The notes under the pieces: model-generated | The model's input: only the letters and a program-made list of their open reading frames with translations | The model's database searches: none | What the model was told of the DNA's origin: nothing | Shown: in pieces, positions 1 through 8,310 of the stretch | How positions within the stretch are numbered: position 1 is the stretch's first letter | Layout: each line of letters opens with the position of its first letter | Program-made: the position numbers and the translations under genes | Assembly (NCBI GenBank): GCA_020638875.1 | Contig: JACKHS010000005.1 | Location: 124,001 to 188,000, forward strand | Direction: 5' to 3' | DNA: 64,000 bases | From: Planctomycetota bacterium | GTDB lineage: Bacteria; Planctomycetota; UBA1135; GCA-002686595

Positions 1-541
1 GCGCGGAGAACTGGCGGCTGGCCTCGACCGGGTCGGGCACGCGCAGCGCGCCGGCGGCGACCGCGGCGCGGATCCAGCGCGTGGCGCCGAACTCGCCCTT
101 CTCGATCTCGGCGAAGGCCTCGCGCGCGAGCTCGGGGCGCCGCACGCGCTCGGCCATCGTCACGCGCACCAGCCGCAGGAAGTCCGGCGTGCCCATCAGG
201 TCGAGCTTGCGGTGGGCGATCGAGGCGAGCTGCGCCTCGAGCGGCTGGTCGGCGCGGTAGGGCTCGTCCCAGAGCTCGAGGATGCGCTGGCACGCGGCGC
301 GGCTGATCTCGCAGAACAGCTCGTCCTTGTTCGCGAAGTGGTTGTAGATCGTGCGCTTGGAGACGCCCGCCGCCGTGGCGATGGCGTCCATGCTCGTGGC
401 GGGGAAGCCGTGGGTGTGGAACTCCTCGATGGCGGCCGCGACGATCGCCTGGCGCTTCTCGTCGCTCAGGCGGCGCTTGCCGCAGGCGGCCGCGCCGTCG
501 GCGCCGTCCTCGGGCGGGGGGGTCGGGGGAGGGGAGTCCAC
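1..541 (-). CDS. TetR/AcrR-family repressor (C-terminus off the left edge)
   Basis: The first 180 codons of a TetR-type regulator. After a Pro-rich 20-residue leader comes a typical TetR helix-turn-helix: KRQAIVAAAIEEF, then FPATSMDAIATAAGVSKRTI and YNHFANKDELF (about residues 34-80), followed by a helical ligand-binding domain that runs off the window. I chose the GTG at 541 because it is in frame, no ATG lies upstream, and a TACCAT hexamer sits 8 nt before it, fitting the leaderless pattern of the region. It diverges from the RND efflux operon across two GTAAAC/GTTTAC dyads, so it most likely represses that operon and itself and is released by a pump substrate. The ligand is unknown. Confidence 0.9.
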   Translation of the reverse strand, partial: MDSPPPTPPPEDGADGAAACGKRRLSDEKRQAIVAAAIEEFHTHGFPATSMDAIATAAGVSKRTIYNHFANKDELFCEISRAACQRILELWDEPYRADQPLEAQLASIAHRKLDLMGTPDFLRLVRVTMAERVRRPELAREAFAEIEKGEFGATRWIRAAVAAGALRVPDPVEASRQFSA

Positions 542-549
542 GCTCCGCA

Positions 550-555
550 ATGGTA
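550..555 (-). promoter_or_regulatory. -10-like TACCAT box of the tetR gene
   Basis: Read on the minus strand this is TACCAT, 8 nt upstream of the GTG start at 541. It fits the TANNNT-then-start spacing seen at many genes here and overlaps the operator dyad at 553-570, so a bound repressor would block it. Confidence 0.5.
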
Positions 556-570
556 AACCGGGGGGTTTAC
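553..570. promoter_or_regulatory. Operator dyad 1, GTAAACC-N4-GGTTTAC
   Basis: A perfect 7-bp inverted repeat with a GGGG spacer lies between the TetR regulator and the efflux operon and covers the regulator's own -10-like box. Position and symmetry are those of a TetR-family autoregulatory site. Binding is inferred. Confidence 0.65.
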
Positions 571-586
571 TTTTCAAGCGACCGGG

Positions 587-609
587 GTAAACTACTCCGT
601 GCAGTTTAC
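587..609. promoter_or_regulatory. Operator dyad 2, GTAAAC-N11-GTTTAC, over the efflux promoter
   Basis: The same half-sites as dyad 1 recur with a wider spacer. The left half overlaps TAAACT (588-593), the best -10 candidate for the efflux operon, whose first ATG is at 644. A repressor bound here would cover the -10 and the likely start point. Confidence 0.55.
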
Positions 610-643
610 TCGCTGACCGTACCTGTCGAGCCCCACCGCGCCG

Positions 644-2093
644 ATGCAGCTCCCCGCAGCCTTCTCTCCCCCCCGGACCTCGTGGCGTCGCCTGCTCCCC
701 GGCGCCGCGCTCCTCCCGCTGCTGGGGATCGCAGCCTGCACCGCGGTGGGGCCCGACTACCACGCCCCGAGCCCGCCATGCCCGAGGCGTACCGCGAGGC
801 CGCGCCCGCCGACGCCGACGTCGCGGACGCCGCGCCCGCGGCGCGCGAGGACTGGTGGGCGCTCTTCGACGACCCCGCGCTGACCGAGCTCGTCGGCCGC
901 GTGCGCGCGAACAACCACGAGCTGCTCGCCGCGCTGCAACGCCTCGAGCAGGCGCGCGCGCTGCTCGACGTCTCGCGCAGCGCGGGCCAGCCGCAGGTCG
1001 CGCTCGAGCCGTCGTGGCGCCGCGCGCAGACCTCCGACGCGGTCGAGTTCCTGCCCGGCGTGACGAACGGCCGCACGCAGAACACCTCGACCGTCGTCGC
1101 GACGGCCGCGTGGGAGCTCGACCTCTTCGGGCGCATCCGGCGCGGCAACGAGGCCGCGCTCGCCGACGCCGAGGCCGCCGCGGCCGACGCCGACGCGCTG
1201 CTGCTGCTGCTCTCCACCGAGGCGGCGCGCGGCTACCTCGGCGTGCGCGCGCTCGACCGCGAGCTCGAGGTCGTGCGCCGCGCCGTGGAGACGCGCCGCG
1301 AGGGCGTGGCGCTGCTGCGCAAGCGCTTCGAGCTCGGCGCGACGAGCGAGCTCGACGTGGCGCGCGCCGAGACGCAGCTCGCGCAGGCCGAGGCCGACCT
1401 CGCCGCGCTCGAGCGCGCGCGCGCGCCGCGGCCGAGCACGCGCTCGCGGTGCTCGTCGGCGAGCCCGCGTCGACCTTCGCGCTGCCGCCCGCGCCGCTCG
1501 GCGGCGAACCGCCCAGCGTGCCGGCGGGGCTGCCCGCGGAGCTCCTGCGCGCGCGCCCCGACGTGCGCCGCGCCGAGCGCCGGCTGGCCGCCGAGAACGC
1601 GCGCGTCGGCGTCGCCACCGCCGCGTTCTACCCGAGCGTCTCGCTGACCGGTCAAGCCGGCTGGCAGGCGACCGACGAGGGCGACCTCTTCCGGCCCAGC
1701 TCGCGCATGTGGGGCATCAGCCCGAGCGTGTACCTACCGCTCTTCCAGGGCAGCCGCAACGAGGCCGCGCTCGCGCGCGCGCAGGCGCGCTACGAAGAGG
1801 TCCTCGAGGCCTACCAGCAGGCCGTGCTCACCGCTCTCGCCGAGGTCGAGACCGCGCTCGTCGGTCGTCGCACGCTCGGCGAGGAGTCCGCCGCGCAGGA
1901 CCGCGCGTTGGCCGCCGCGCGGCGCGCGCGCGAGCTCTCCCGCGCGCGCTACGACGCGGGCACCGTCGACTACCTCACCGTCCTCGACGCCGAGCGCACC
2001 GCGCTCGAGGCCGAGCGCGGCTCCGTGCGCCTGCTCGAGGCGCGCTACTCGAACACCGTCGCCCTGCTGCGCGCCCTCGGCGGGCGCTGGTAG
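644..2093 (+). CDS. Outer-membrane factor of RND efflux system (NodT/OprM type), two frame breaks
   Basis: TolC-like outer-membrane channel and first gene of the efflux operon. The start at 644 gives a lipoprotein signal (LPLLGIAAC) followed by TAVGPDYHAP, the usual NodT/OprM beginning. The reading frame then changes near 767-770 (to PAMPEAYREA... WWALFDDPALTELV) and again in an alternating GC run near 1420-1425 (to AAEHALAVLVGEPASTFALP ... RPDVRRAERRLAAEN ... AAFYPSVSLTGQAGW ... VDYLTVLDAERT). Each break is healed by one added base, giving about 483 residues, the normal family length. Both sides of each break are well-preserved OEP repeat sequence, so indel errors are likelier than decay. 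The adaptor gene starts 25 nt downstream. Confidence 0.85.
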
Positions 2094-2118
2094 GCAACGT
2101 CCCCCCCGCCTTCGCACC

Positions 2119-3255
2119 ATGAAGCACCGCTCCCTCCTCGCTCCCGGTCTCCTCGCGCTCGCCGCCCTCGCGCCGAGCTGCGACCGCGCCCAGTCCGCGC
2201 CGCCGCCGTCCGCGCCGCCCACCGTCGAGTTCGTGCGGCCGACGTCGCGCGAGCTCGTCGACTGGGAAGCGTTCACCGGTCGGCTCGCGGCCGTCGAGCG
2301 CGTCGACGTGCGCGCGCGCGTGTCGGGCTACCTCCAGTCCATCCACTTCCAGGACGGCGCGCTCGTCGAGGAGGGGCAACTGCTCTTCGTGATCGACCCG
2401 CGGCCGTTCGAGGCCGAGCTGGCGGCGAAGCGCGCCGAGCTCGCGCAGGCCGAGGCCGGGCGCGACCTGGCGCGCGGCAACGTCGAGCGCGGGCGCGAGC
2501 TGCTCGAGTCGAACGCGATCGCCGCCGAGGACGCCGCGACGCGCGAAGCGGCGCTGACCGCGGCCGATGCGCTCGTGCAGAGCGCGGCGGCGCGCGTGCA
2601 GGCGGCCGAGCTCGACCTCGGCTACACGCGCATCACCGCGCCGATGGCCGGCCGCGTGGGCGCGCACGGCGTGTCCGTCGGCAACCTGGTGACGGCCGGT
2701 GCGCTGGGCGAGGCGGCGCTCGCGACGATCGTCACGACCGGGCCGGTGCACTGCTGGATCGAGGCCGACTCGACCGCGGTCATGCGCCTCCTGCGCGGCG
2801 GGCACGCCGCGGGGGACGCGGCCGCCGCGGTGCGCGTGCAGGTCGGCCTCGAGGACGAGACCGACTACCCGCACGAGGGCACGCTCGACTTCGTCGACAA
2901 CGCGTTCGACCCCGGGACGGCGACGCTCGCGCTGCGCGCGCTGCTGCCGAACGAGAGCGGCGTGCTCACGCCCGGCATGTTCGTGCGCGCGCGTCTGGTC
3001 GCCGACGCGCCGCGCGCCGCGCTGCTCGTGCCCGAGAAGGCGGTGCAGAGCGACCAGACGATGCGCTACCTGCTCGTGCTCGACGACGCGGACACGGTGC
3101 GCTTCCGCCCCGTCGAGGTCGGACGCCTGACCGAGGACGGCCTGCGCGAGATCACGAGCGGCGTCGCGCCGGACGAGCGCGTCGTGGCCGCGGGTCTGTT
3201 CATGGCGCGCCCGGGCGCCACGGTCTCGCCGCGCGAAGCGGCTCCGCAGCGCTGA
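2119..3255 (+). CDS. RND efflux periplasmic adaptor (membrane fusion protein) lipoprotein
   Basis: A 378-residue AcrA/MexE-type adaptor linking the inner-membrane pump to the outer-membrane channel. The signal peptide ends LAALAPSC, a lipobox, so it is probably an inner-membrane-anchored lipoprotein. A lipoyl/barrel-sandwich half (VERVDVRARVSGYLQSIHF ... VEEGQLLFVIDPRPFEAEL), an alpha-hairpin rich in Ala/Glu/Arg (about residues 95-165), the second lipoyl half (LGYTRITAPMAGRVG) and a beta-barrel/membrane-proximal region (LTPGMFVRARL) follow in order. It lies between the channel and pump genes with short gaps, as expected of one operon. Confidence 0.95.
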   Translation: MKHRSLLAPGLLALAALAPSCDRAQSAPPPSAPPTVEFVRPTSRELVDWEAFTGRLAAVERVDVRARVSGYLQSIHFQDGALVEEGQLLFVIDPRPFEAELAAKRAELAQAEAGRDLARGNVERGRELLESNAIAAEDAATREAALTAADALVQSAAARVQAAELDLGYTRITAPMAGRVGAHGVSVGNLVTAGALGEAALATIVTTGPVHCWIEADSTAVMRLLRGGHAAGDAAAAVRVQVGLEDETDYPHEGTLDFVDNAFDPGTATLALRALLPNESGVLTPGMFVRARLVADAPRAALLVPEKAVQSDQTMRYLLVLDDADTVRFRPVEVGRLTEDGLREITSGVAPDERVVAAGLFMARPGATVSPREAAPQR

Positions 3256-3274
3256 GGCGCGCCCGAGGACGCCC

Positions 3275-6200
3275 ATGAAGCTCTCGCACTTCTTCATCGA
3301 TCGGCCGATCTTCGCGACGGTGCTCTCGCTCGTCGCGATCCTGATCGGCGGGGTCGCGTACTTCAGCCTGCCCGTGGCGCAGTACCCCGAGGTGGTGCCG
3401 CCGACCGTCGAGGTCAGCGCGTCGTACCCCGGCGCGAGCCCGCAGGTGATCGCCGACACGGTCGCCGCGCCGCTCGAGCAGGCCATCAACGGCGTCGACG
3501 GCATGCTCTACATGACCTCGTCGTCGACTGCGGACGGCCGCCTCGCGCTGACCGTGACGTTCGAGCTCGGCACCGACGTCGACGAGGCGCAGGTGCTCGT
3601 GCAGAACCGCGTGGCGAGCGCCGAGCCGCGACTGCCGGAGCTCGTGCGCCGCGCCGGGGTGACGACGCTCAAGAACTCGCCCGACATCATGCTGGTCGCG
3701 CACCTCGTCTCGCCGGACGGGCGCTACGACCAGCTCTTCATGGGCAACTACGCGTACCTGCGGATGCGCGACGAGCTGGCGCGCATCGACGGCGTCGGCG
3801 ACGTGCGCATCTTCGGCGCGGACGAGTACGGCATGCGCGTGTGGCTCGATCCGCAGAAGCTGCGCGCCCTCGACATGACGGTGGGGGACGTGCTGAGCGC
3901 GCTGCGCGAGCAGAACGTGCAGGTGGCCGCCGGCGTGATCGGCCAGGAGCCGCTGCCGAGCGCGGGCGCGCTGCAGCTCACGGTGCAGGCGCGCGGCCGC
4001 CTGACCACGGCCGAGGAGTTCGGCGACATCGTCGTCAAGCGCGGCGACGGCGCCGGGCTCGTGCGTCTGCGCGAGGTCGCGCGCGTCGAGCTCGGCGCGC
4101 AGAGCTACGCGATGGAGAGCCGCCTCGACGGCGAGAAGGCCGTCGCGGTGGTGCTGTTCCAGCGCCCCGGCTCGAACGCGCTCGAGACCGAGGTCGCCAT
4201 CCAGGACAGCCTGCGCCGGCTGAGCGCGGACTTCCCCGACGGGATGGAGTACCGCGTCGTCTACAACCCGACGGTCTTCGTCGAGCAGTCGATCGAGTCG
4301 GTGGTGCACACGCTGCTCGAGGCCGTCTTCCTCGTCGTGCTCGTGGTGCTGCTGTTCCTGCAGAACTGGCGCGCGTCGATCATCCCGCTGGCGGCCATCC
4401 CGGTCTCGCTCGTGGGCACCTTCGCGGTCATGGCCGCGATCGGCTTCTCGCTCAACAACCTGACGCTGTTCGGCCTCGTGCTCGCGATCGGCATCGTCGT
4501 GGACGACGCGATCGTGGTCGTCGAGAACGTCGAGCGCCACCTCGCCGCGGGGCTCTCGCCGCGTGACGCGACGCGCAAGGCGATGGACGAGGTCTCCGGT
4601 GCGCTGGTCGCGATGGCGCTCGTGCTCGTCGCGGTGTTCGTGCCGACGGCCTTCCTGTCGGGCATCGCCGGGCAGTTCTACCGCCAGTTCGCGGTCACCA
4701 TCGCCACGGCGACGGTGATCTCGGCGGTGGTCTCGCTGACGCTCAGCCCGGCGATGGCGGCCGTGCAGCTGCGCGCCGCCGACGCGCCGCCCGACCGCTT
4801 CCAGCGCGCGTGGGACTTCCTCTTCGGGTGGTTCTTCCGGCTGTTCGACCGCGCGTTCGAGTGGAGCGCGGGCCGCTACGCGCGCGTCGTGCGTCGCACG
4901 GTGCGCCTGGGCCTGCTGCTCGGCATCCTCTACGTCGGTCTGATGGGCCTGACCGGCTACGGCCTGTCGAAGGTGCCGCGCGGCTTCATCCCGGCGCAGG
5001 ACCAGGGCTACCTGATCCTCGCCGTGCAGCTCCCCGACGGCGCGTCGATGGCGCGCACGCGCGAGGTCGTGACGCAGGTGTCGAAGCTCGCGCGCGGCGT
5101 CGACGGCGTGGCGCACTCGGTCGAGTTCGTCGGCTTCTCGGGCGCGACGCGGGCGACGGCGCCCAACGTCGCGGCGATCTTCCTGCCGCTCGAGCCCTTC
5201 GAGGTGCGCGGCCCGGCGGGGCGCAGCGCCGACGTGATCTCGAACGACGTGCGCGCGGCGCTCGCTCCGGTGGTCGAGGGCCTGGCGATCGTGATCCCGC
5301 CGCCGCCCGTGCGCGGCATCGGCACCGGCGGCGGCTTCAAGCTCATGCTCGAGGACAAGGTCGGCGGGAGCTCGGCCGCGCTGCAAGACGTCGCCTTCCA
5401 GCTCGTCGGCGGCGCCATGCAGGAGCCGGGCATCGTGCAGCCCTACACGTTCTACCGCGGCCGCGTGCCGCAGCTCTTCGCCGACGTGGACCGCGCGCGC
5501 GCGAAGCAGCTCGACGTGCCGCTCAGCGACGTGTTCGAGGCGCTGCAGACCAGCCTCGGCAGCACCTACGTCAACGACTTCAACCGCTTCGGCCGCACCT
5601 ACCGCGTGATCGCGCAGGCCGACGCGCAGTTCCGCGACGAGGAGGCCGACCTGCGGGCGCTGTCCACGCGCAACCGCGCCGGCGAGATCGTGCCGCTCGG
5701 CTCGCTCGTGAAGACGCAGCGCATCACCGGCCCCGACCGCGTCGTGCGCCACAACTTGACGCCGGCCGCCGAGGTGGGCGGCTCGACCGCGCCGGGCTGG
5801 TCGACGGGGCAGTCGATCGACACGATGGAGCGCCTCGCGGCCGCGCTGCCGCCGGGCTACGACTTCGAGTGGGTCGACCTCGCCTACCAGGAGAAGTCCG
5901 CCGGCGACACCGCGATGCTGGTCTTCGGCCTCGCGGTCGTCTTCGTGTTCCTGCTGCTCGCCGCGCAGTACGAGAGCTGGTCGCTGCCGCTCGCGATCGT
6001 GCTGATCGTCCCGATGTGCTTGCTCGGTGCGGCCGGCGGCCTGCTGCTGCGCGGCATGGACAACAACGTGCTGACGCAGATCGGCTTCGTCGTGCTGATC
6101 GGCCTGGCGGCCAAGAACGCGATCCTGATCGTCGAGTTCGCGCACCAGCTCGAGCGCGCCGGCCGCGACCGCTTCGAGGCCGCGGTGGAGGCCTCGCGAC

Positions 6201-6457
6201 TGCGCCTGCGACCGATCCTGATGACGGCCTTCTCCTTCATCCTGGGCGTCGTGCCGCTCGTCTTCGCGACCGGCCCCGGGGCGGAGATGCGCCAGTCGAT
6301 CGGCACGGCGGTGTTCGCCGGGATGATCGGCGTGACGGCCTTCGGCCTGGTGTTCACGCCGCTCTTCTACGTGCTCGTGCGCGGCGCGGCCGACGCGCTC
6401 GGCCGGCGCTTGCGGCCGAAGACGGCGGAGGGCGCGGCGCTGCCCGAGGTCGGCTGA
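3275..6457 (+). CDS. HAE-1 family RND multidrug efflux permease
   Basis: Inner-membrane proton-driven pump of 1060 residues, full length for AcrB/MexF relatives. It begins MKLSHFFIDRPIFATVLSLV, the standard first helix, then periplasmic porter domains and the helix-4 acidic pair in VLAIGIVVDDAIVVVENVER. A second transmembrane block starts after VPRGFIPAQDQGYLI and ends with GLAAKNAILIVEFAH and the last helices near residue 1040. Start 19 nt after the adaptor stop with GAGGA upstream. It should assemble with the two preceding gene products. The exported compounds cannot be read from sequence. Confidence 0.97.
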   Translation: MKLSHFFIDRPIFATVLSLVAILIGGVAYFSLPVAQYPEVVPPTVEVSASYPGASPQVIADTVAAPLEQAINGVDGMLYMTSSSTADGRLALTVTFELGTDVDEAQVLVQNRVASAEPRLPELVRRAGVTTLKNSPDIMLVAHLVSPDGRYDQLFMGNYAYLRMRDELARIDGVGDVRIFGADEYGMRVWLDPQKLRALDMTVGDVLSALREQNVQVAAGVIGQEPLPSAGALQLTVQARGRLTTAEEFGDIVVKRGDGAGLVRLREVARVELGAQSYAMESRLDGEKAVAVVLFQRPGSNALETEVAIQDSLRRLSADFPDGMEYRVVYNPTVFVEQSIESVVHTLLEAVFLVVLVVLLFLQNWRASIIPLAAIPVSLVGTFAVMAAIGFSLNNLTLFGLVLAIGIVVDDAIVVVENVERHLAAGLSPRDATRKAMDEVSGALVAMALVLVAVFVPTAFLSGIAGQFYRQFAVTIATATVISAVVSLTLSPAMAAVQLRAADAPPDRFQRAWDFLFGWFFRLFDRAFEWSAGRYARVVRRTVRLGLLLGILYVGLMGLTGYGLSKVPRGFIPAQDQGYLILAVQLPDGASMARTREVVTQVSKLARGVDGVAHSVEFVGFSGATRATAPNVAAIFLPLEPFEVRGPAGRSADVISNDVRAALAPVVEGLAIVIPPPPVRGIGTGGGFKLMLEDKVGGSSAALQDVAFQLVGGAMQEPGIVQPYTFYRGRVPQLFADVDRARAKQLDVPLSDVFEALQTSLGSTYVNDFNRFGRTYRVIAQADAQFRDEEADLRALSTRNRAGEIVPLGSLVKTQRITGPDRVVRHNLTPAAEVGGSTAPGWSTGQSIDTMERLAAALPPGYDFEWVDLAYQEKSAGDTAMLVFGLAVVFVFLLLAAQYESWSLPLAIVLIVPMCLLGAAGGLLLRGMDNNVLTQIGFVVLIGLAAKNAILIVEFAHQLERAGRDRFEAAVEASRLRLRPILMTAFSFILGVVPLVFATGPGAEMRQSIGTAVFAGMIGVTAFGLVFTPLFYVLVRGAADALGRRLRPKTAEGAALPEVG

Positions 6458-6471
6458 GCGGAGCGGCTCAG
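6454..6471. terminator. Small hairpin between convergent genes
   Basis: CTGAGC and GCTCAG flank a 6-nt loop exactly where the efflux permease and the FKBP gene end towards each other. The stem is short and lacks a T-run, so this is only a weak bidirectional terminator candidate. Confidence 0.3.
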
Positions 6472-6905
6472 TCCTCGTCGGCGAGGATCGCGAGCAGCTC
6501 GAGCTCGAAGGTCAGGCGGGCGTTCTCGGGGACGATCCCGGGCACGCCCGCCTCGCCGTACGCCAGCTCGGGCGGCAGCTCCATGCGCCGCCGCCCGCCG
6601 GCGCGCATGCCCGCCATGCCCTCGTCCCAGCCGGCGATCGGCGCCTGGCCGTGGACGAACTCGATGGGCACGCCGCGGTCGAGGCTCGAGTCGAACTGCG
6701 TGCCGTCGTCGAGGTAGCCGACGTAGTCGACGCGCACGCGCTCGCCCTCGGCGACCTCGGGGCCCTGACCGGGCAGCAGGTCCTCGTAGACCACGCCGTG
6801 CTGGGTCGCCACGCGCACGTGATCGACGTCGACCGGGCGGGTGAAGCCGAGGAAGGCGCAACTGGAGAGCTGGGCGAGAGCGAGGACGAGGAGCAGGCGC
6901 TTCAT
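6468..6905 (-). CDS. FKBP-type peptidyl-prolyl isomerase, lipoprotein
   Basis: 145 residues with a lipoprotein signal ending LALAQLSSC, then a short linker and one FKBP domain: VRVDYVGYLDDGTQFDSSLD, PIEFVHGQAPIAGWDEGMAG, GGRRRMELPPELAYGEAGVP and PENARLTFELELLAI. The aromatic active-site frame is largely present. It probably assists folding of exported proteins from a membrane anchor. The ATG at 6905 is preferred over the one at 6920 because the latter lies inside a TATGCT box that looks like the -10 element, and because the signal peptide then starts MKRLLLVLAL. Confidence 0.9.
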   Translation of the reverse strand: MKRLLLVLALAQLSSCAFLGFTRPVDVDHVRVATQHGVVYEDLLPGQGPEVAEGERVRVDYVGYLDDGTQFDSSLDRGVPIEFVHGQAPIAGWDEGMAGMRAGGRRRMELPPELAYGEAGVPGIVPENARLTFELELLAILADED

Positions 6906-6915
6906 GGGGCCGGGG

Positions 6916-6921
6916 AGCATA
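6916..6921 (-). promoter_or_regulatory. TATGCT -10-like box of the FKBP gene
   Basis: Minus-strand TATGCT ends 10 nt before the ATG at 6905, matching the leaderless spacing used by many genes in the window. Confidence 0.45.
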
Positions 6922-7064
6922 GGTCGCCCCGGTGGCCGACCGCAAGCCGCGCGCGGGCGCGGTTGCCGGGACCGGCAAGTCGCGCCGGTCGTCCTTCCCG
7001 GAGCTACGCAGAAGGCGGTGGGCGCCTACCCAGAACGTACGCCATGTGCTGGGGGCGCCGGATC

Positions 7065-7070
7065 TAGCAT
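7065..7070 (+). promoter_or_regulatory. Possible -10 box upstream of the hydrogenase operon
   Basis: TAGCAT is the only TANNNT hexamer I find in the 277-nt gap before hyaA on this strand. It would give a leader of about 120 nt. No clear -35, sigma-54 site or Fnr-like dyad was recognised. Confidence 0.25.
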
Positions 7071-7187
7071 CGAACACGCCGAGGTCGAACGTCTCCGGGG
7101 TCGCGGGACCCGCGGGTGTGCGCCCCGTAGGCAACCCCGGCGTCCGTCTCGCGGACCTCCGCGCCGCGCGGGACGCTTTCGTTGCAC

Positions 7188-7192
7188 GGAGG
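7188..7192 (+). promoter_or_regulatory. Ribosome binding site of hyaA
   Basis: GGAGG lies 5 nt before the ATG at 7198. This fixes the start and contrasts with the leaderless starts common elsewhere in the window. Confidence 0.7.
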
Positions 7193-7197
7193 ACGCG

Positions 7198-8310
7198 ATG
7201 CGTGAGCAACTCGTACGGCGGCCCAGCACCTGGGAGGTGCTGCAGGACCGAGGGATCGAGCGGCGGGACTTCCTGAAGTTCTGCATGACCACCACGGCAG
7301 CGCTGGGGCTGGAGGCGGCGCTCGTGCCACGGGTGGTCGAGGCGCTCGAGACCCAACCGCGCCTCCCCGTGATGTGGATGCACGGCCTCGAGTGCACCTG
7401 TTGCAGCGAGTCCTTCATCCGCTCGGCGCACCCGCTCGTCGCGGACATCGTCTTCAACATGATCTCGCTCGACTACGACGACACGCTGCAGGCCGCGGCG
7501 GGGCACCAGGTCGAGGCGATCCGCAAGAAGATGATGCAGGAGTACGACGGGGAGTACGTGCTCGCCGTCGAGGGCAACGCGCCGACCAAGGACGGCGGCG
7601 TGTACTGCCTCGTCGCGGGCGAGACCTTCGAGTCGCAGCTGCTCGAGGCGGCCGCGCACGCCAAGTTCGTCATCGCCTGGGGCTCCTGCGCGTCGAACGG
7701 CTGCGTGCAGGCCGCCTACCCCAACCCGACCGGGGCGAAGCCGGTGCGCAAGCTCGTCTTCGACAAGCCGGTCATCAACGTGCCGGGCTGCCCGCCGATC
7801 TCCGAGGTGATGACCGGGCTGCTCACGTACGTGCTGACGTTCGGCAAGCTGCCCGAGCTCGACCGCCAGAACCGGCCCAAGGCCTTCTACGGCCACCGCA
7901 TCCACGACAAGTGCTACCGGCGCGCGCACTTCGACGCCGGGCAGTTCGTCGAGCGCTGGGACGACGGCGGCGCGCAGAAGGGCTGGTGCCTCTACAAGAT
8001 GGGCTGCCGCGGGCCGACCACGTACAACGCCTGCTCGAGCATGATGTGGAACGACGGCACGTCGTTCCCGATCGGCTCCGGCCACGGCTGCATCGGCTGC
8101 AGCGAGGACAACTTCTGGGACGACGGTCCCTTCTACGAGCGGCTGACGAGCATCCCGCTGCCGGGCATCGACAGCACCCCCGAGACCGTCGGCAAGGTCG
8201 CCGCGGGCGCCGCGCTCCTGGGCGTGGCGGGGCACGCCGCCGCCTTCGCGATCAAGCACCGCAACGACCCGCCGCGTGACAAGGAGATGGCGGAAGGAGG
8301 CGCGTCATGA
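7198..8310 (+). CDS. hyaA: [NiFe]-hydrogenase small subunit, O2-tolerant group 1 type
   Basis: FeS subunit (370 residues) passing electrons from the NiFe site to cytochrome b on the outside of the cytoplasmic membrane. A Tat signal (ERRDFLKF, residues 21-28) ends near residue 52, and a C-terminal hydrophobic stretch (about 338-358) anchors the complex. The proximal-cluster cysteines are C66, C68, C69 (LECTCCSESF), C164 and C169 (GSCASNGC) and C198 (PGCPP). These six match in spacing the six-cysteine set of O2-tolerant membrane-bound hydrogenases such as Ralstonia HoxK, which hold a [4Fe-3S] cluster. O2-sensitive enzymes have four. The stop overlaps the large-subunit start (ATGA). Confidence 0.97.
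   Translation: MREQLVRRPSTWEVLQDRGIERRDFLKFCMTTTAALGLEAALVPRVVEALETQPRLPVMWMHGLECTCCSESFIRSAHPLVADIVFNMISLDYDDTLQAAAGHQVEAIRKKMMQEYDGEYVLAVEGNAPTKDGGVYCLVAGETFESQLLEAAAHAKFVIAWGSCASNGCVQAAYPNPTGAKPVRKLVFDKPVINVPGCPPISEVMTGLLTYVLTFGKLPELDRQNRPKAFYGHRIHDKCYRRAHFDAGQFVERWDDGGAQKGWCLYKMGCRGPTTYNACSSMMWNDGTSFPIGSGHGCIGCSEDNFWDDGPFYERLTSIPLPGIDSTPETVGKVAAGAALLGVAGHAAAFAIKHRNDPPRDKEMAEGGAS

Noticed and set aside
3200..6145. 981-codon open frame antisense to the RND pump
   Set aside because: A shadow of the pump gene; His/Arg/Asp-rich with no domain pattern.
6921..7197. Sigma-54 promoter before the hydrogenase operon
   Set aside because: A TTGC occurs near the start region, but no GG 10 nt upstream of a GC pair with the right context was found, and no sigma-54 activator gene is adjacent.
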